The position numbers and the translations under genes were made by a program. A stretch of 64,000 nt of DNA. It comes from Prochlorococcus sp. AG-355-P07 (lineage in GTDB: Bacteria; Cyanobacteriota; Cyanobacteriia; PCC-6307; Cyanobiaceae). This document shows positions 18,034-26,300 of this stretch, in pieces. The stretch is taken from assembly GCA_003280575.1 (NCBI GenBank), contig QCEN01000008.1:1-64000 (forward strand), written 5' to 3'. The notes beneath the pieces are model-generated. The model did not search any database, was not told the DNA's origin, and was given only the letters and a program-made list of their open reading frames with translations. Within the stretch, counting starts at the first letter, position 1. Each line of letters starts with the position of its first letter.

Positions 18034-19533
18034 ATGAATTACTTGAAATTAAAATATTTAAAGTATGTTGTATTTATAATTTTTCTATATATTTTATTTT
18101 CAATATTTGTAAGAATAGTAAATATTTATACACTTTTATTTTTAATAATAATAATTTATATCTTTTATAATGTTGATAAAAAATTATTTAAAAAAATAGT
18201 TTATAAAGTTATATATAAAAATAAAAAAAATACACTTTTATTCAAAAATACATATGGTGCTGCCAAGATAAGTTTGGAAGGGGTCGAGAAAATTAATAAA
18301 AAAATAAACGATAAAGTAAAAGTTGAATTGTTAAATTACCAAAAAAATAAACTAGAGTCCCAATTAAAAACAGGAGATTACAATGTTACTCTTTTTGGAG
18401 CAGGTTCCTCAGGAAAAACATCTATAGCAAGATCATTATTGAAAAATATTGTTGGACAAACTTCACCAAAAATAGGTACAACAAAGCATATTAATAGCTA
18501 TAAAATTCGTATCCCAATCTTAAAAAGAAACATTAATATAGTAGATACTCCGGGTTTATTCGAACCATCTAAATTAGGAGAAGAAAGAGAAAAAACAACT
18601 ATTATACAAGCAACAAATTCTGACTTGGTTCTTTTTGTGTTAGATCAGGACATAAATAAATACGAAAACTATTTAATTAAGGAATTATTAGAATTAAGGA
18701 AAAAAATAATAATAGTTCTAAATAAATGTGATTTGAGGTCTAGAGATGAAAACAATCTCATCAAAGAAAATATAATTTCAATAACTTCCGCTAGAAAAAA
18801 TAAAATTTCAGTTGTTAAAACAATTGCAGTAGCTCAAGAATCTCCCTATGTAAATTCAGATGCTTTAAATTTAGTTCCAGAGGTAGGAAGTTTATTTAGA
18901 GAAATAATTGAAACGCTCGATAATAATGGTGAAGAGTTATTGGCAGATAATATTCTTTTTCGCTCAAATAAGCTAGGTATTAAAAGCAAAAATTTCGTCC
19001 AAGAACAAAGATATTTAATGTCAAATAAAGTGATTAATAAATACATGTGGATAACAGGAGGTGTAATACTGGTTAATCCACTACCAGCTGTTGATTTCCT
19101 TACTACTACCTCGGTAAACATTCAAATGATAATGGAATTGTCAAAAATATATGAAATAAAGCTTACAAAAAAAGATGCAAAAGATTTAGCGACTTCATTG
19201 CTAAGCGCTTTGGCTAAACAAGGAATACTAAAGGGGGGTCTCGCCATTCTTTCTCCTGCTTTAGCCACAAGCTTAACTAAAATAATATTATCTAAATCTA
19301 TACAATCAGTTACAGCAGGCTGGTTAATAAGAATAGTAGGACTAAGTTTGATTGAGTATTTTAAAAATGGTCAAGATTGGGGTGATGGAGGAATTCAAGA
19401 AGTAGTAGATAAGATCTATAAAATAAGTAAGAGAGAGGACATTTTAAACAACTTCGTAAAAGAAGCTATTTCAAAAATTGAAATGAAAAAATATTTTAAA
19501 TCAAATAAAAGGTTGCCTCCATTTACTATGTAA
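18034..19533 (+). CDS. Membrane-associated GTPase with C-terminal DUF697-like domain
   Basis: With the ATG at 18034 the product has 499 residues. Two hydrophobic helices occupy residues 10-46. An Era/Dynamin-like G domain follows, with P-loop GAGSSGKTS at 122-130, the switch II DTPG in NIVDTPGLFEP, and G4 motif NKCD. The C-terminal part (about 340-460) has two or three amphipathic or hydrophobic segments rich in Ala and Gly (VILVNPLPAVDFLTT, GGLAILSPALATSL), typical of the YcjF/DUF697 family common in cyanobacteria. Function is unknown; membrane remodelling or envelope stress roles are guesses. An in-frame codon at 17965 would extend it into lspA and is unlikely to be the start. Confidence 0.87.
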   Translation: MNYLKLKYLKYVVFIIFLYILFSIFVRIVNIYTLLFLIIIIYIFYNVDKKLFKKIVYKVIYKNKKNTLLFKNTYGAAKISLEGVEKINKKINDKVKVELLNYQKNKLESQLKTGDYNVTLFGAGSSGKTSIARSLLKNIVGQTSPKIGTTKHINSYKIRIPILKRNINIVDTPGLFEPSKLGEEREKTTIIQATNSDLVLFVLDQDINKYENYLIKELLELRKKIIIVLNKCDLRSRDENNLIKENIISITSARKNKISVVKTIAVAQESPYVNSDALNLVPEVGSLFREIIETLDNNGEELLADNILFRSNKLGIKSKNFVQEQRYLMSNKVINKYMWITGGVILVNPLPAVDFLTTTSVNIQMIMELSKIYEIKLTKKDAKDLATSLLSALAKQGILKGGLAILSPALATSLTKIILSKSIQSVTAGWLIRIVGLSLIEYFKNGQDWGDGGIQEVVDKIYKISKREDILNNFVKEAISKIEMKKYFKSNKRLPPFTM

Positions 19534-19657
19534 AATTAGATAATTGATCATTTAAATATGTTCTGAAATCAAACATAGTTATTAAGAGTAAATAAGCAAT
19601 ACAAATAGTTATAGATATAAACCCTGTTACAATTGCAATAATTTTTGGTCTTCCCAT
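19526..19657 (-). CDS. Small single-helix membrane protein (43 aa)
   Basis: A complete ORF with ATG at 19657 and TAG at 19526-19528. It encodes MGRPKIIAIVTGFISITI followed by more hydrophobic residues (CIAYLLLITMFDFRTYL), a single membrane helix with a basic N-terminus. The segment pattern IVTG-I-S---AYLLL----DFR seems familiar from small conserved cyanobacterial proteins, but I cannot name a family. It lies 9 bp downstream of the PLP-decarboxylase stop on the same strand and overlaps the tail of the opposing GTPase gene by 8 bp. Confidence 0.65.
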   Translation of the reverse strand: MGRPKIIAIVTGFISITICIAYLLLITMFDFRTYLNDQLSNFT

Positions 19658-19666
19658 ATTCACTAT

Positions 19667-21052
19667 TTAAGAATTTAAAAGTTTCAAAAGTTCCTCAATA
19701 TGAGATTCTTTTGTATTGTAATTTCCCATAACAACCCTTAAAAAATATTTGCCTTTAAATTTTGGTCTTGAAAGCATAAAATTATTGTTAATTAGTTCAT
19801 TAACTTTAGTTTGAGTCCATGCATCAGAGTCTTTTGGCTCGAGTTTCTTTGGTAAGAATGAAACAATATGAAGAGGACCTGAATATATATCAAATTTATT
19901 GTTATTAATATTTTTTATAAAAAAATCTTTTCTTTTGATTGATGATTTTAATATATTTTCTATTCCATTCAGACCTAAAAAACGTAATCCAAGCCATAGT
20001 TTGATAACCTCTGCAGGTCTAGAACCTTGTATGCCTATCTCTCCTCTATTTATAATATTTTCATTAGATGATATATATGGTAGTCCAGTATTAAAGGTAT
20101 TTTTTAAAGTACTCATATTTGATACCAATAACAAAGATGAAGTTTTTGTAATGCCAATAATTTTTTGTGGATTTATCGTTATCGAATTGGCCTGATTAAT
20201 ATTATTTAAACCTTCTATTTGAATAGAAGTTATAGCAAAAATACCGCCTATTGAACCATCAATATGTAACCATATATTTCTTTGTTTACAGATATCACTA
20301 ATTTCTTTAATAGGATCAACGGCTCCTCTTATAGTTGTTCCAAGGGTGGCAACAATAGCAAATATTTTTTTATTTTCTATTGAACATTTATCTAAAGACT
20401 TTCTGAGATCACTTATATCCATTCGACCTTGATTATCAGTTTTAATCCTGACAAGATTATTAGTATCAAGACCCATTATTCTTATACATTTAACGAAGGA
20501 AGAATGAGCATCTTCACTAACAAGCAATACAGAATTAGGATTTGTACCTAATCCAGCATTATTTCTAGCTGCTATAAGTGCATTCAGATTACTTAATGTA
20601 CCTCCGCTAGCTGCTATACCACCTGAGAAATCATTAAACCCTATTTTTTGGGCAAACCATTTGCATAATGATTCTTCAAGCAAAGTAACACTTGGTGATA
20701 ACTCGTAAGCCAGAAGATTATTATTTAAACCAGCTGCAATCAATTCTCCCAATATTGAAAAAATTAAAGGTGGGGGATCAAGGTGAGCTAGTGAGCCGGG
20801 ATGAACAGGATTAAATGAATTCTTCAAAAGAGATTCAATCTCAGAAAACAAATCTTCTTCAGAGTTACCATCCTCCGCAGGCATAATGCACTTGAAGCTC
20901 TTATCAAGTGGTAAAGGACCATTTTTATCAGCTTTAGAGAACCATTCACAAAGAATTTGACTTGCTCTATTCAGAAGCGTAATCAATTTGTCATTAGTCC
21001 CTAAATATGAGGGAAAATATATATCTTTATTATTAATTAAATCTTCAGCCAT
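19667..21052 (-). CDS. PLP-dependent group II amino-acid decarboxylase
   Basis: A 461-residue fold-type I PLP enzyme of the glutamate/aromatic/2,4-diaminobutyrate decarboxylase family. Recognisable blocks are GGIAASGGTLSNLNALIAAR (cofactor phosphate), VATLGTTIRGAVDPI, WLHIDGSIGG with the ring-nitrogen Asp, and INPQKIIGIT carrying the Schiff-base lysine (the usual His before it is replaced by Gln). The His substitution and moderate similarity make the substrate unclear; L-2,4-diaminobutyrate, aspartate and glutamate are all possible. It is divergent from tadA and followed by a 43-residue membrane ORF. Confidence 0.85.
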   Translation of the reverse strand: MAEDLINNKDIYFPSYLGTNDKLITLLNRASQILCEWFSKADKNGPLPLDKSFKCIMPAEDGNSEEDLFSEIESLLKNSFNPVHPGSLAHLDPPPLIFSILGELIAAGLNNNLLAYELSPSVTLLEESLCKWFAQKIGFNDFSGGIAASGGTLSNLNALIAARNNAGLGTNPNSVLLVSEDAHSSFVKCIRIMGLDTNNLVRIKTDNQGRMDISDLRKSLDKCSIENKKIFAIVATLGTTIRGAVDPIKEISDICKQRNIWLHIDGSIGGIFAITSIQIEGLNNINQANSITINPQKIIGITKTSSLLLVSNMSTLKNTFNTGLPYISSNENIINRGEIGIQGSRPAEVIKLWLGLRFLGLNGIENILKSSIKRKDFFIKNINNNKFDIYSGPLHIVSFLPKKLEPKDSDAWTQTKVNELINNNFMLSRPKFKGKYFLRVVMGNYNTKESHIEELLKLLNS

Positions 21053-21095
21053 CAGATAAAATATCTATTAATAATTCTATTCTCAATATTGGTAA

Positions 21096-21611
21096 ATGAG
21101 ATATATTTTTGAAAATGGAAATAGTAATGAAGATCAACAAAGAAAAACAAATAATTCAAAATACACTTTGTGGATGAATTCGATATTAAGAAGATCCAAA
21201 GAAATTGGAAAAGTTGAGCTACCAATCTGTTCAATAATATTAGATGAGAGAGGAAGATGTATAGGGAGAGGTGTTAACAAGAGGCATATAAATAATGACC
21301 CATTGGGTCATGCTGAGATAATGGCACTTAGGCAGGCATCTCTTATAAAAAATGATTGGAGATTTAATGAATGTACTATTATCACAAATTTAGAACCTTG
21401 TACTATGTGTTCCTCTGCTCTTATTCAAGCGCGGATGGGTAAGGTTATTTTCGGGGCTTACGATAAGAAAAGAGGTGGATTAGGTGGCTCAATTGATCTA
21501 TCAAAACATGAAAGTGCTCATCACAAAATGGAAATAATTGGAGGTATCCTAGAAGATGAATGCATTCAAATTTTACAGATTTGGTTCAAAAAGTTGAGGA
21601 CTCAAAAATAG
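21096..21611 (+). CDS. tadA: tRNA-specific adenosine deaminase
   Basis: A zinc deaminase converting adenosine-34 to inosine in tRNA-Arg(ACG). The catalytic HAE motif occurs in DPLGHAEIMALRQA and the zinc cysteines in NLEPCTMCSSALIQARMGKVIFGAYD. The ORF gives 171 residues, but the conserved domain starts around the Met at 21174 (MNSILRRSKEIGKVELPICSI), and the first 26 residues, which are polar, may be a non-conserved extension or may not be translated. Its 3' end overlaps the aminotransferase gene on the other strand by 26 bp. Confidence 0.92.
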   Translation: MRYIFENGNSNEDQQRKTNNSKYTLWMNSILRRSKEIGKVELPICSIILDERGRCIGRGVNKRHINNDPLGHAEIMALRQASLIKNDWRFNECTIITNLEPCTMCSSALIQARMGKVIFGAYDKKRGGLGGSIDLSKHESAHHKMEIIGGILEDECIQILQIWFKKLRTQK

Positions 21612-22770
21612 AAAATTTCTTTAGCTCTGTATCAAAGAGGTTTAATAATCTGTCAACATTCTCCTCACATGAATTAAAACCCATTAGCCCTACACGCCAT
21701 ACCTTACCGGATAATTCTCCAAGTCCATTTCCTATTTCAATTCCAAAGTTTCTTAAGAGATGATTTCTAAAAGCATCCCCATCAACTGCTGGAGGTATTT
21801 TAACTGTTGTTAAAGTTGGTAATCTATAATCCTCTGATACATGTAATTCCATGCCAAGACTTTCTAAACCATTCCAAAGTTTCTTTGCATTAGTATTGTG
21901 TCGATTCCAAACGTTTTCTAAACCCTCATTCGCAATTAATCGTAAACCTTCACGTATAGCAAAATTCATATTTACTGGAGCAGTATGATGGTAAACACGA
22001 TCAGAACCCCAATATTTATTTAATAGAGATAAATCTAAATACCAGTTAGGTACTTTTGTTTTTCTTGAACTTAGTTTTTCTTCAGCTCTTTTATTCATTG
22101 TAAAAGGGCTTAATCCTGGAGGACAACTTAATCCCTTTTGACTACAGCTGTATGCTAGATCAATTTTCCATTCATCTATCAATAATTCTAAAGCGCCAAG
22201 TGAAGTAACTGCATCAACTAAAAACAAGCAATTATTTTTTCTACATATATCCCCTATACCATCAAGAGGTTGTAGAACACCACTTGATGTTTCAGCATGG
22301 ACAATAGCAAAAATATCTGGTTTTTTAGTCTCTATTTCATACTTAATTTCCTCATAAGTAAAAGCCTCACCCCATGATTTTTCAATGACGGAAACTTGAG
22401 CTTTATATCTAGTTGCCATATCAACTAATCTATTTCCAAAATATCCTTTTTTAGCAATAAGAATTTTTTCGCCTTCTTCAATAAAATTAGCTATTGAAGC
22501 TTCCATCGCTGCACTGCCAGTGCCACTCATTGGAAGTGTAAGACGATTATTGCACTGCCAGGTATACCTTAGAAGTTGCTGTACGTCGGACATCAATGAG
22601 ATATATGCTTCATCTAAATGCCCAATAGGATTCAAAGAAAGAGCGCTTAATACTTCTGGATGTGCATTTGAAGGTCCAGGTCCTAATAAAAGTCGAGACG
22701 GAACATAAGTCTTTGAAAAATGAGATAAATTCTCTTCATTTAAAGCCGAAATAAGTTTTGCTTCTGTCAA
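21586..22770 (-). CDS. Alanine-glyoxylate / serine-pyruvate type aminotransferase
   Basis: A 394-residue class V PLP aminotransferase. Blocks LLLGPGPSNAHPEVLSAL, MSGTGSAAMEASIANFIEEGEK, HAETSSGVLQPLDGI and SCSQKGLSCPPGLSPF (PLP lysine) are characteristic of alanine-glyoxylate/serine-pyruvate aminotransferases. In cyanobacteria this enzyme takes part in photorespiratory glyoxylate metabolism, making glycine. It can be related to the D-glycerate kinase in this window, which completes the glycerate arm of photorespiration. The start is TTG; no ATG or GTG occurs in the upstream in-frame stretch. Confidence 0.92.
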   Translation of the reverse strand: MTEAKLISALNEENLSHFSKTYVPSRLLLGPGPSNAHPEVLSALSLNPIGHLDEAYISLMSDVQQLLRYTWQCNNRLTLPMSGTGSAAMEASIANFIEEGEKILIAKKGYFGNRLVDMATRYKAQVSVIEKSWGEAFTYEEIKYEIETKKPDIFAIVHAETSSGVLQPLDGIGDICRKNNCLFLVDAVTSLGALELLIDEWKIDLAYSCSQKGLSCPPGLSPFTMNKRAEEKLSSRKTKVPNWYLDLSLLNKYWGSDRVYHHTAPVNMNFAIREGLRLIANEGLENVWNRHNTNAKKLWNGLESLGMELHVSEDYRLPTLTTVKIPPAVDGDAFRNHLLRNFGIEIGNGLGELSGKVWRVGLMGFNSCEENVDRLLNLFDTELKKFSIFESSTF

Positions 22771-22802
22771 AGCATTACATCCAATTTCTTTTAAATTAAA
22801 CT

Positions 22803-22825
22803 AATATCGCCACATAAGCGATATT
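22803..22825. repeat. Perfect inverted repeat between agt-type aminotransferase and glnA
   Basis: AATATCGC at 22803-22810 and its reverse complement GCGATATT at 22818-22825 flank a 7-base loop. The element is 33 bases upstream of the aminotransferase TTG start and about 100 bases upstream of the NtcA-type site of glnA. It could be a protein-binding operator or a leader hairpin of the minus-strand transcript. It has no T-run that would suggest an intrinsic terminator on either strand. Confidence 0.5.
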
Positions 22826-22920
22826 TATTTAAAGAAATTCATTCAATTTAAATATTTAGGTAAACAATTATTAAACTTATGACTTGAAACACTAAAAGAA
22901 GACATCAATTCTTAAAAAAA

Positions 22921-22962
22921 GTGACCATTGATACATAACAAGAATCATCATGTTATTAATTT
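22921..22962 (+). promoter_or_regulatory. NtcA-activated class II promoter of glnA
   Basis: GTG-N8-TAC at 22921-22934 differs by one base from the NtcA consensus GTA-N8-TAC. Exactly 22 bases later, at 22957-22962, lies TAATTT, which matches the TAN3T -10 element. This spacing is the classic arrangement of NtcA class II activated promoters, where NtcA replaces the -35 box. Transcription would start around 22969, about 15 bases before the glnA ATG at 22984. NtcA responds to 2-oxoglutarate, so glnA should be induced by nitrogen limitation. Confidence 0.7.
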
Positions 22963-22983
22963 CATATAAGGTATTACAAAATT

Positions 22984-24405
22984 ATGTCTAAATCTCCTCA
23001 AGATGTTTTAAGTCAAATTAAAGACGAAGGAATTGAACTCATTGATTTAAAATTCACTGACATTCATGGAAAATGGCAACATTTAACTCTTACATCAGAC
23101 ATGATAGAGGAGGATTCTTTTACAGAAGGTCTAGCATTTGATGGCTCATCAATAAGAGGTTGGAAAGCAATTAATGCCTCGGATATGTCAATGGTGCCCG
23201 ATGCAAGTACAGCATGGATAGATCCTTTCTATAAACATAAAACTCTAAGTATGATTTGCTCTATACAAGAGCCAAGAAGTGGAGAACCTTATGATAGGTG
23301 TCCAAGGGCTTTAGCTCAAAAGGCATTAAAATATTTAGACTCGACGGGTATTGCAGATACCGCATTTTTTGGACCAGAACCAGAATTCTTTTTATTCGAT
23401 GATGTTAGATATGACTCTAAAGAGGGAGGTTGTTTTTATAGTGTAGATACTATTGAAGCACCATGGAATACAGGGAGAATTGAAGAAGGGGGAAACTTAG
23501 GATATAAAATACAATATAAAGAAGGATATTTTCCAGTAGCTCCAAATGATACTGCTCAAGATATCAGATCTGAGATGCTTCTTCTTATGGGTGAATTAGG
23601 AATACCCACAGAAAAACATCACCATGAAGTTGCTGGAGCCGGTCAACACGAGCTTGGGATGAAATTTGATTCGTTAATAAATGCTGCTGATAACGTTATG
23701 ACCTATAAATATGTTGTCAGAAATGTTGCAAAAAAATATGGAAAAACAGCAACATTTATGCCCAAGCCTGTTTTTAACGACAACGGAACAGGAATGCATG
23801 TTCACCAAAGTTTATGGAAGAGTGGACAGCCACTATTCTTTGGTGAAGGATCATATGCAAATTTATCTCAAACAGCAAGATGGTACATAGGAGGAATACT
23901 TAAACATGCACCTTCATTCCTAGCATTTACTAACCCAACTACAAATAGTTATAAAAGATTAGTTCCAGGATTCGAAGCACCTGTAAATCTAGTTTATTCT
24001 GAAGGTAATAGATCAGCTGCGGTTAGAATACCTTTAACAGGTCCAAGCCCTAAAGCTAAAAGATTAGAATTCAGATCAGGTGACGCACTTGCAAATCCTT
24101 ACTTAGCATTCTCTGTAATGATGCTTGCTGGTATTGATGGAATTAAAAATCAAATTGATCCTGGTGATGGAGTAGATGTAGATTTATTTGAACTTCCAGC
24201 TGATGAACTTGCTAAAATCGATACAGTACCTTCATCTCTAAATGACTCACTTAATGCGCTAAAAGCAGATAAAGATTATTTATTAGCTGGTGGAGTATTT
24301 ACTGAAGATTTTATTGATAACTTTATCGATATAAAATACGAAGAGGTACAACAATTAAGACAAAGGCCTCATCCTCATGAATTCTTCATGTATTACGATG
24401 CATAA
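22984..24405 (+). CDS. glnA: Glutamine synthetase type I
   Basis: A 473-residue GSI subunit (dodecamer), making glutamine from glutamate, ammonia and ATP. Signatures: [17 protein letters not shown], the ATP/metal site [12 protein letters not shown], the [11 protein letters not shown] region, and [23 protein letters not shown]. The C-terminal region aligns with the GSI-beta adenylylation loop, but the target Tyr (LYDLPPEE in enteric bacteria) is Phe402 here (DLFELPADE). This fits the cyanobacterial pattern in which GS is controlled by inactivating-factor proteins and NtcA rather than adenylylation. A strong terminator follows. Confidence 0.98.
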   Translation: MSKSPQDVLSQIKDEGIELIDLKFTDIHGKWQHLTLTSDMIEEDSFTEGLAFDGSSIRGWKAINASDMSMVPDASTAWIDPFYKHKTLSMICSIQEPRSGEPYDRCPRALAQKALKYLDSTGIADTAFFGPEPEFFLFDDVRYDSKEGGCFYSVDTIEAPWNTGRIEEGGNLGYKIQYKEGYFPVAPNDTAQDIRSEMLLLMGELGIPTEKHHHEVAGAGQHELGMKFDSLINAADNVMTYKYVVRNVAKKYGKTATFMPKPVFNDNGTGMHVHQSLWKSGQPLFFGEGSYANLSQTARWYIGGILKHAPSFLAFTNPTTNSYKRLVPGFEAPVNLVYSEGNRSAAVRIPLTGPSPKAKRLEFRSGDALANPYLAFSVMMLAGIDGIKNQIDPGDGVDVDLFELPADELAKIDTVPSSLNDSLNALKADKDYLLAGGVFTEDFIDNFIDIKYEEVQQLRQRPHPHEFFMYYDA

Positions 24406-24430
24406 TTAGAATAATAAATTTATTTAAAAT

Positions 24431-24479
24431 AATCAATTTGAGAAATATCACAAAATATTCTCAAATTGATTTTTTTTTT
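24431..24479 (+). terminator. Rho-independent terminator after glnA
   Basis: An inverted repeat with left arm at 24431-24448 (AATCAATTTGAGAAATAT) and right arm at 24455-24471 closes a stem of about 17 pairs with a short A-rich loop. It is followed immediately by a run of T residues to 24479. The stem is AT-rich, as expected here, but long. It ends the glnA transcript 25 bases after its stop. Confidence 0.85.
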
Positions 24480-24507
24480 GTTGGAATATAGTTATATAAA
24501 ATAAAAA

Positions 24508-25563
24508 ATGGCTAGGGAATCTATTTCAAAAATTGCATATAAAACGCTACAACAAAGCAAAAGCATTGCGGGGTTCGCCCACAAGCAGATCAGTTCAAGA
24601 TTAATGAATTTTATTCTTCCCGATTCGAAGCTTGAAAATTTTGATATAGATAAGGATCTTCTAATTCAAATCCAAAATTCAATGGAAATTTTAAGAGAAG
24701 AAGATTGGAATGATGCAGAAAAAAATATATACCCGAAAAAATTATTGTTTGACGAGCCATGGCTTAGATATCTAACTCAATATCCTAAAATTTGGCTCGA
24801 TATGCCTAATACATGGGATAGACGCAGAAAACAAAACTTTGATGATCTCCCAAAATCAATTGATAAAGATAATTATCCTCAATATTACTTGAGAAATTTT
24901 CATCATCAAACAGATGGTTATTTATCAGATTTTTCAGCTAGCATTTATGACCTACAAGTAGAGATTCTTTTCAATGGAAGTGCTGACTCAATGAGAAGAA
25001 GAATAATTAAGCCAATAAAACAAGGACTTGAAAATTTTAGCGATAGAAAAAAAAGTTCTATTAAAATACTAGATGTGGCTACAGGATCAGGAAGAACATT
25101 AAAACAATTAAGAGCTGCATTTCCTAAAGAAAAAATTACAGGAATTGATTTGTCTGATTCATATTTAAAAGAAGCAAGTAGATATATTTCAGATTTAGAG
25201 GGTGATTTAATAGAGTTGATAAAAGGTAATGCTGAAGAATTACCTTTCGAAAATAACAGTTTTCAATGCATTTCTTGTGTTTACTTATTTCATGAATTAC
25301 CTAGAACAATTAGATCTAAAGTATTAAATGAATTTTTTAGAGTTCTTGAACCTGGTGGGATTTTAGTATTAGCTGATTCAATTCAAATAAGTGATTCACC
25401 TGACTTTACATCCGTAATGGAAAACTTCTATAAATCTTTTCATGAGCCTTTTTATTGTGATTATATAAAAGAGGATATAGATTCTAAAATAAAGGAAGTA
25501 GGATTTAAAGATGTAAAAACAAATTCTTTTTTTATGACCAAAGTATGGTCTGCTGTAAAGTAA
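24508..25563 (+). CDS. SAM-dependent methyltransferase
   Basis: A 351-residue protein. A class I methyltransferase domain occupies about residues 180-330, with motif I ILDVATGSGRTLKQL, an acidic loop after beta-2 (ITGIDLSDSYLKEA), motif NAEELPFENNSFQCISCVYLFHEL and a LEPGGILVLADS strand, all typical of the UbiE/MenG/gTMT-like group. The 180-residue N-terminal part is charged and contains Trp-rich stretches (DMPNTWDRRRKQNFDDLP) that I do not recognise. Cyanobacterial homologues are annotated only as methyltransferases; substrate unknown. It sits alone after the glnA terminator. Confidence 0.85.
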   Translation: MARESISKIAYKTLQQSKSIAGFAHKQISSRLMNFILPDSKLENFDIDKDLLIQIQNSMEILREEDWNDAEKNIYPKKLLFDEPWLRYLTQYPKIWLDMPNTWDRRRKQNFDDLPKSIDKDNYPQYYLRNFHHQTDGYLSDFSASIYDLQVEILFNGSADSMRRRIIKPIKQGLENFSDRKKSSIKILDVATGSGRTLKQLRAAFPKEKITGIDLSDSYLKEASRYISDLEGDLIELIKGNAEELPFENNSFQCISCVYLFHELPRTIRSKVLNEFFRVLEPGGILVLADSIQISDSPDFTSVMENFYKSFHEPFYCDYIKEDIDSKIKEVGFKDVKTNSFFMTKVWSAVK

Positions 25564-25575
25564 ATAAAAACTTCT

Positions 25576-25839
25576 ATGACCTATTGGGATAAAGATACTA
25601 TTCAGCTTGTTCAAAATCTTAATAACAAATTAAAGATTGATCATTCTAAATGGCATAAAGATAAAGGGAATAAATATAAACGATCTGCAGAACTAATTTC
25701 GGCGGGATTATGCCATTTAATTATTTCTTGTAATGAGAAGGAAACTATTGAGTATATAGAAGAAAGTATTAAATGGTTAAAAGAAATAAACGTGGATCAA
25801 CCTTGCCCTAGTAAAAATCACCTTTTTAAAGCTAATTGA
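25576..25839 (+). CDS. Conserved cyanobacterial small protein (possibly DUF6439)
   Basis: An 87-residue soluble, largely helical protein. It is rich in charged residues, with a central AELISAGLCHLIISCNEKETIEYIEESIKWLKEI segment and a C-terminal CPSKNHLF. The pattern resembles a family seen in cyanobacteria which I tentatively recall as DUF6439; no function is known. It begins 12 bp after the methyltransferase and probably shares its transcript. Its last 22 bp overlap the opposing RsbW-like gene. Confidence 0.7.
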   Translation: MTYWDKDTIQLVQNLNNKLKIDHSKWHKDKGNKYKRSAELISAGLCHLIISCNEKETIEYIEESIKWLKEINVDQPCPSKNHLFKAN

Positions 25840-26252
25840 AGTCTATTACCTTTACTACTCCATCTAATATCATCAAAACATTCATTAATAATGTATAAGC
25901 CACGGCCATTTACACTGCTTATTTTTTTTGGTAATTTGTAATCTCTTTTTTTTATTTCTAAACCACTACCTTGATCTTGAATTTGCCAAACACACCAATT
26001 TGGGGTAATTATTCTTCTTACTCTAATATTTTTTTTAGGATCTAATTTATTTCCATGTTTTACTGCGTTGACTAGAGCTTCATGTAAACCAAGTTTGATA
26101 AGATAACTTGATTGAGAATTTTTAATAGGACCTAATAATAAATCAACAAATTCATTTAACTGTAATGTCGATTCGTATTCATAGTTTGACCAGTTAATCT
26201 TCGGTCTTTTAAAAAATTTTTTTAAAATATTTTTGCCCCGAAATAAGGACAT
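25818..26252 (-). CDS. RsbW-like anti-sigma / serine kinase (HATPase)
   Basis: A 144-residue GHKL ATPase of the RsbW/SpoIIAB kind. The N-box is EALVNAVKHGNKLD, the G1 box is QDQGSGLEI and a G2-like box is SVNGRGLYIINECFDDI. Such kinases phosphorylate a STAS-domain antagonist and sequester sigma or other partners in partner-switching systems. A STAS protein that could be the partner is encoded at 50231-50545, but no PP2C phosphatase is in the window. Specificity is unknown. The basic N-terminus (NILKKFFKRPKINW) is a short extension. Confidence 0.82.
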   Translation of the reverse strand: MSLFRGKNILKKFFKRPKINWSNYEYESTLQLNEFVDLLLGPIKNSQSSYLIKLGLHEALVNAVKHGNKLDPKKNIRVRRIITPNWCVWQIQDQGSGLEIKKRDYKLPKKISSVNGRGLYIINECFDDIRWSSKGNRLQLALKR

Positions 26253-26300
26253 AATAATATTTTGATACTGTCCTTATTTTAGCTTATTAAATAGCTAAAT

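Noticed and set aside
22826-22983. Glutamine riboswitch (glnA RNA) upstream of glnA
   Set aside because: The conserved core of that motif is not recognisable and the NtcA promoter leaves only a short leader of about 15 bases.
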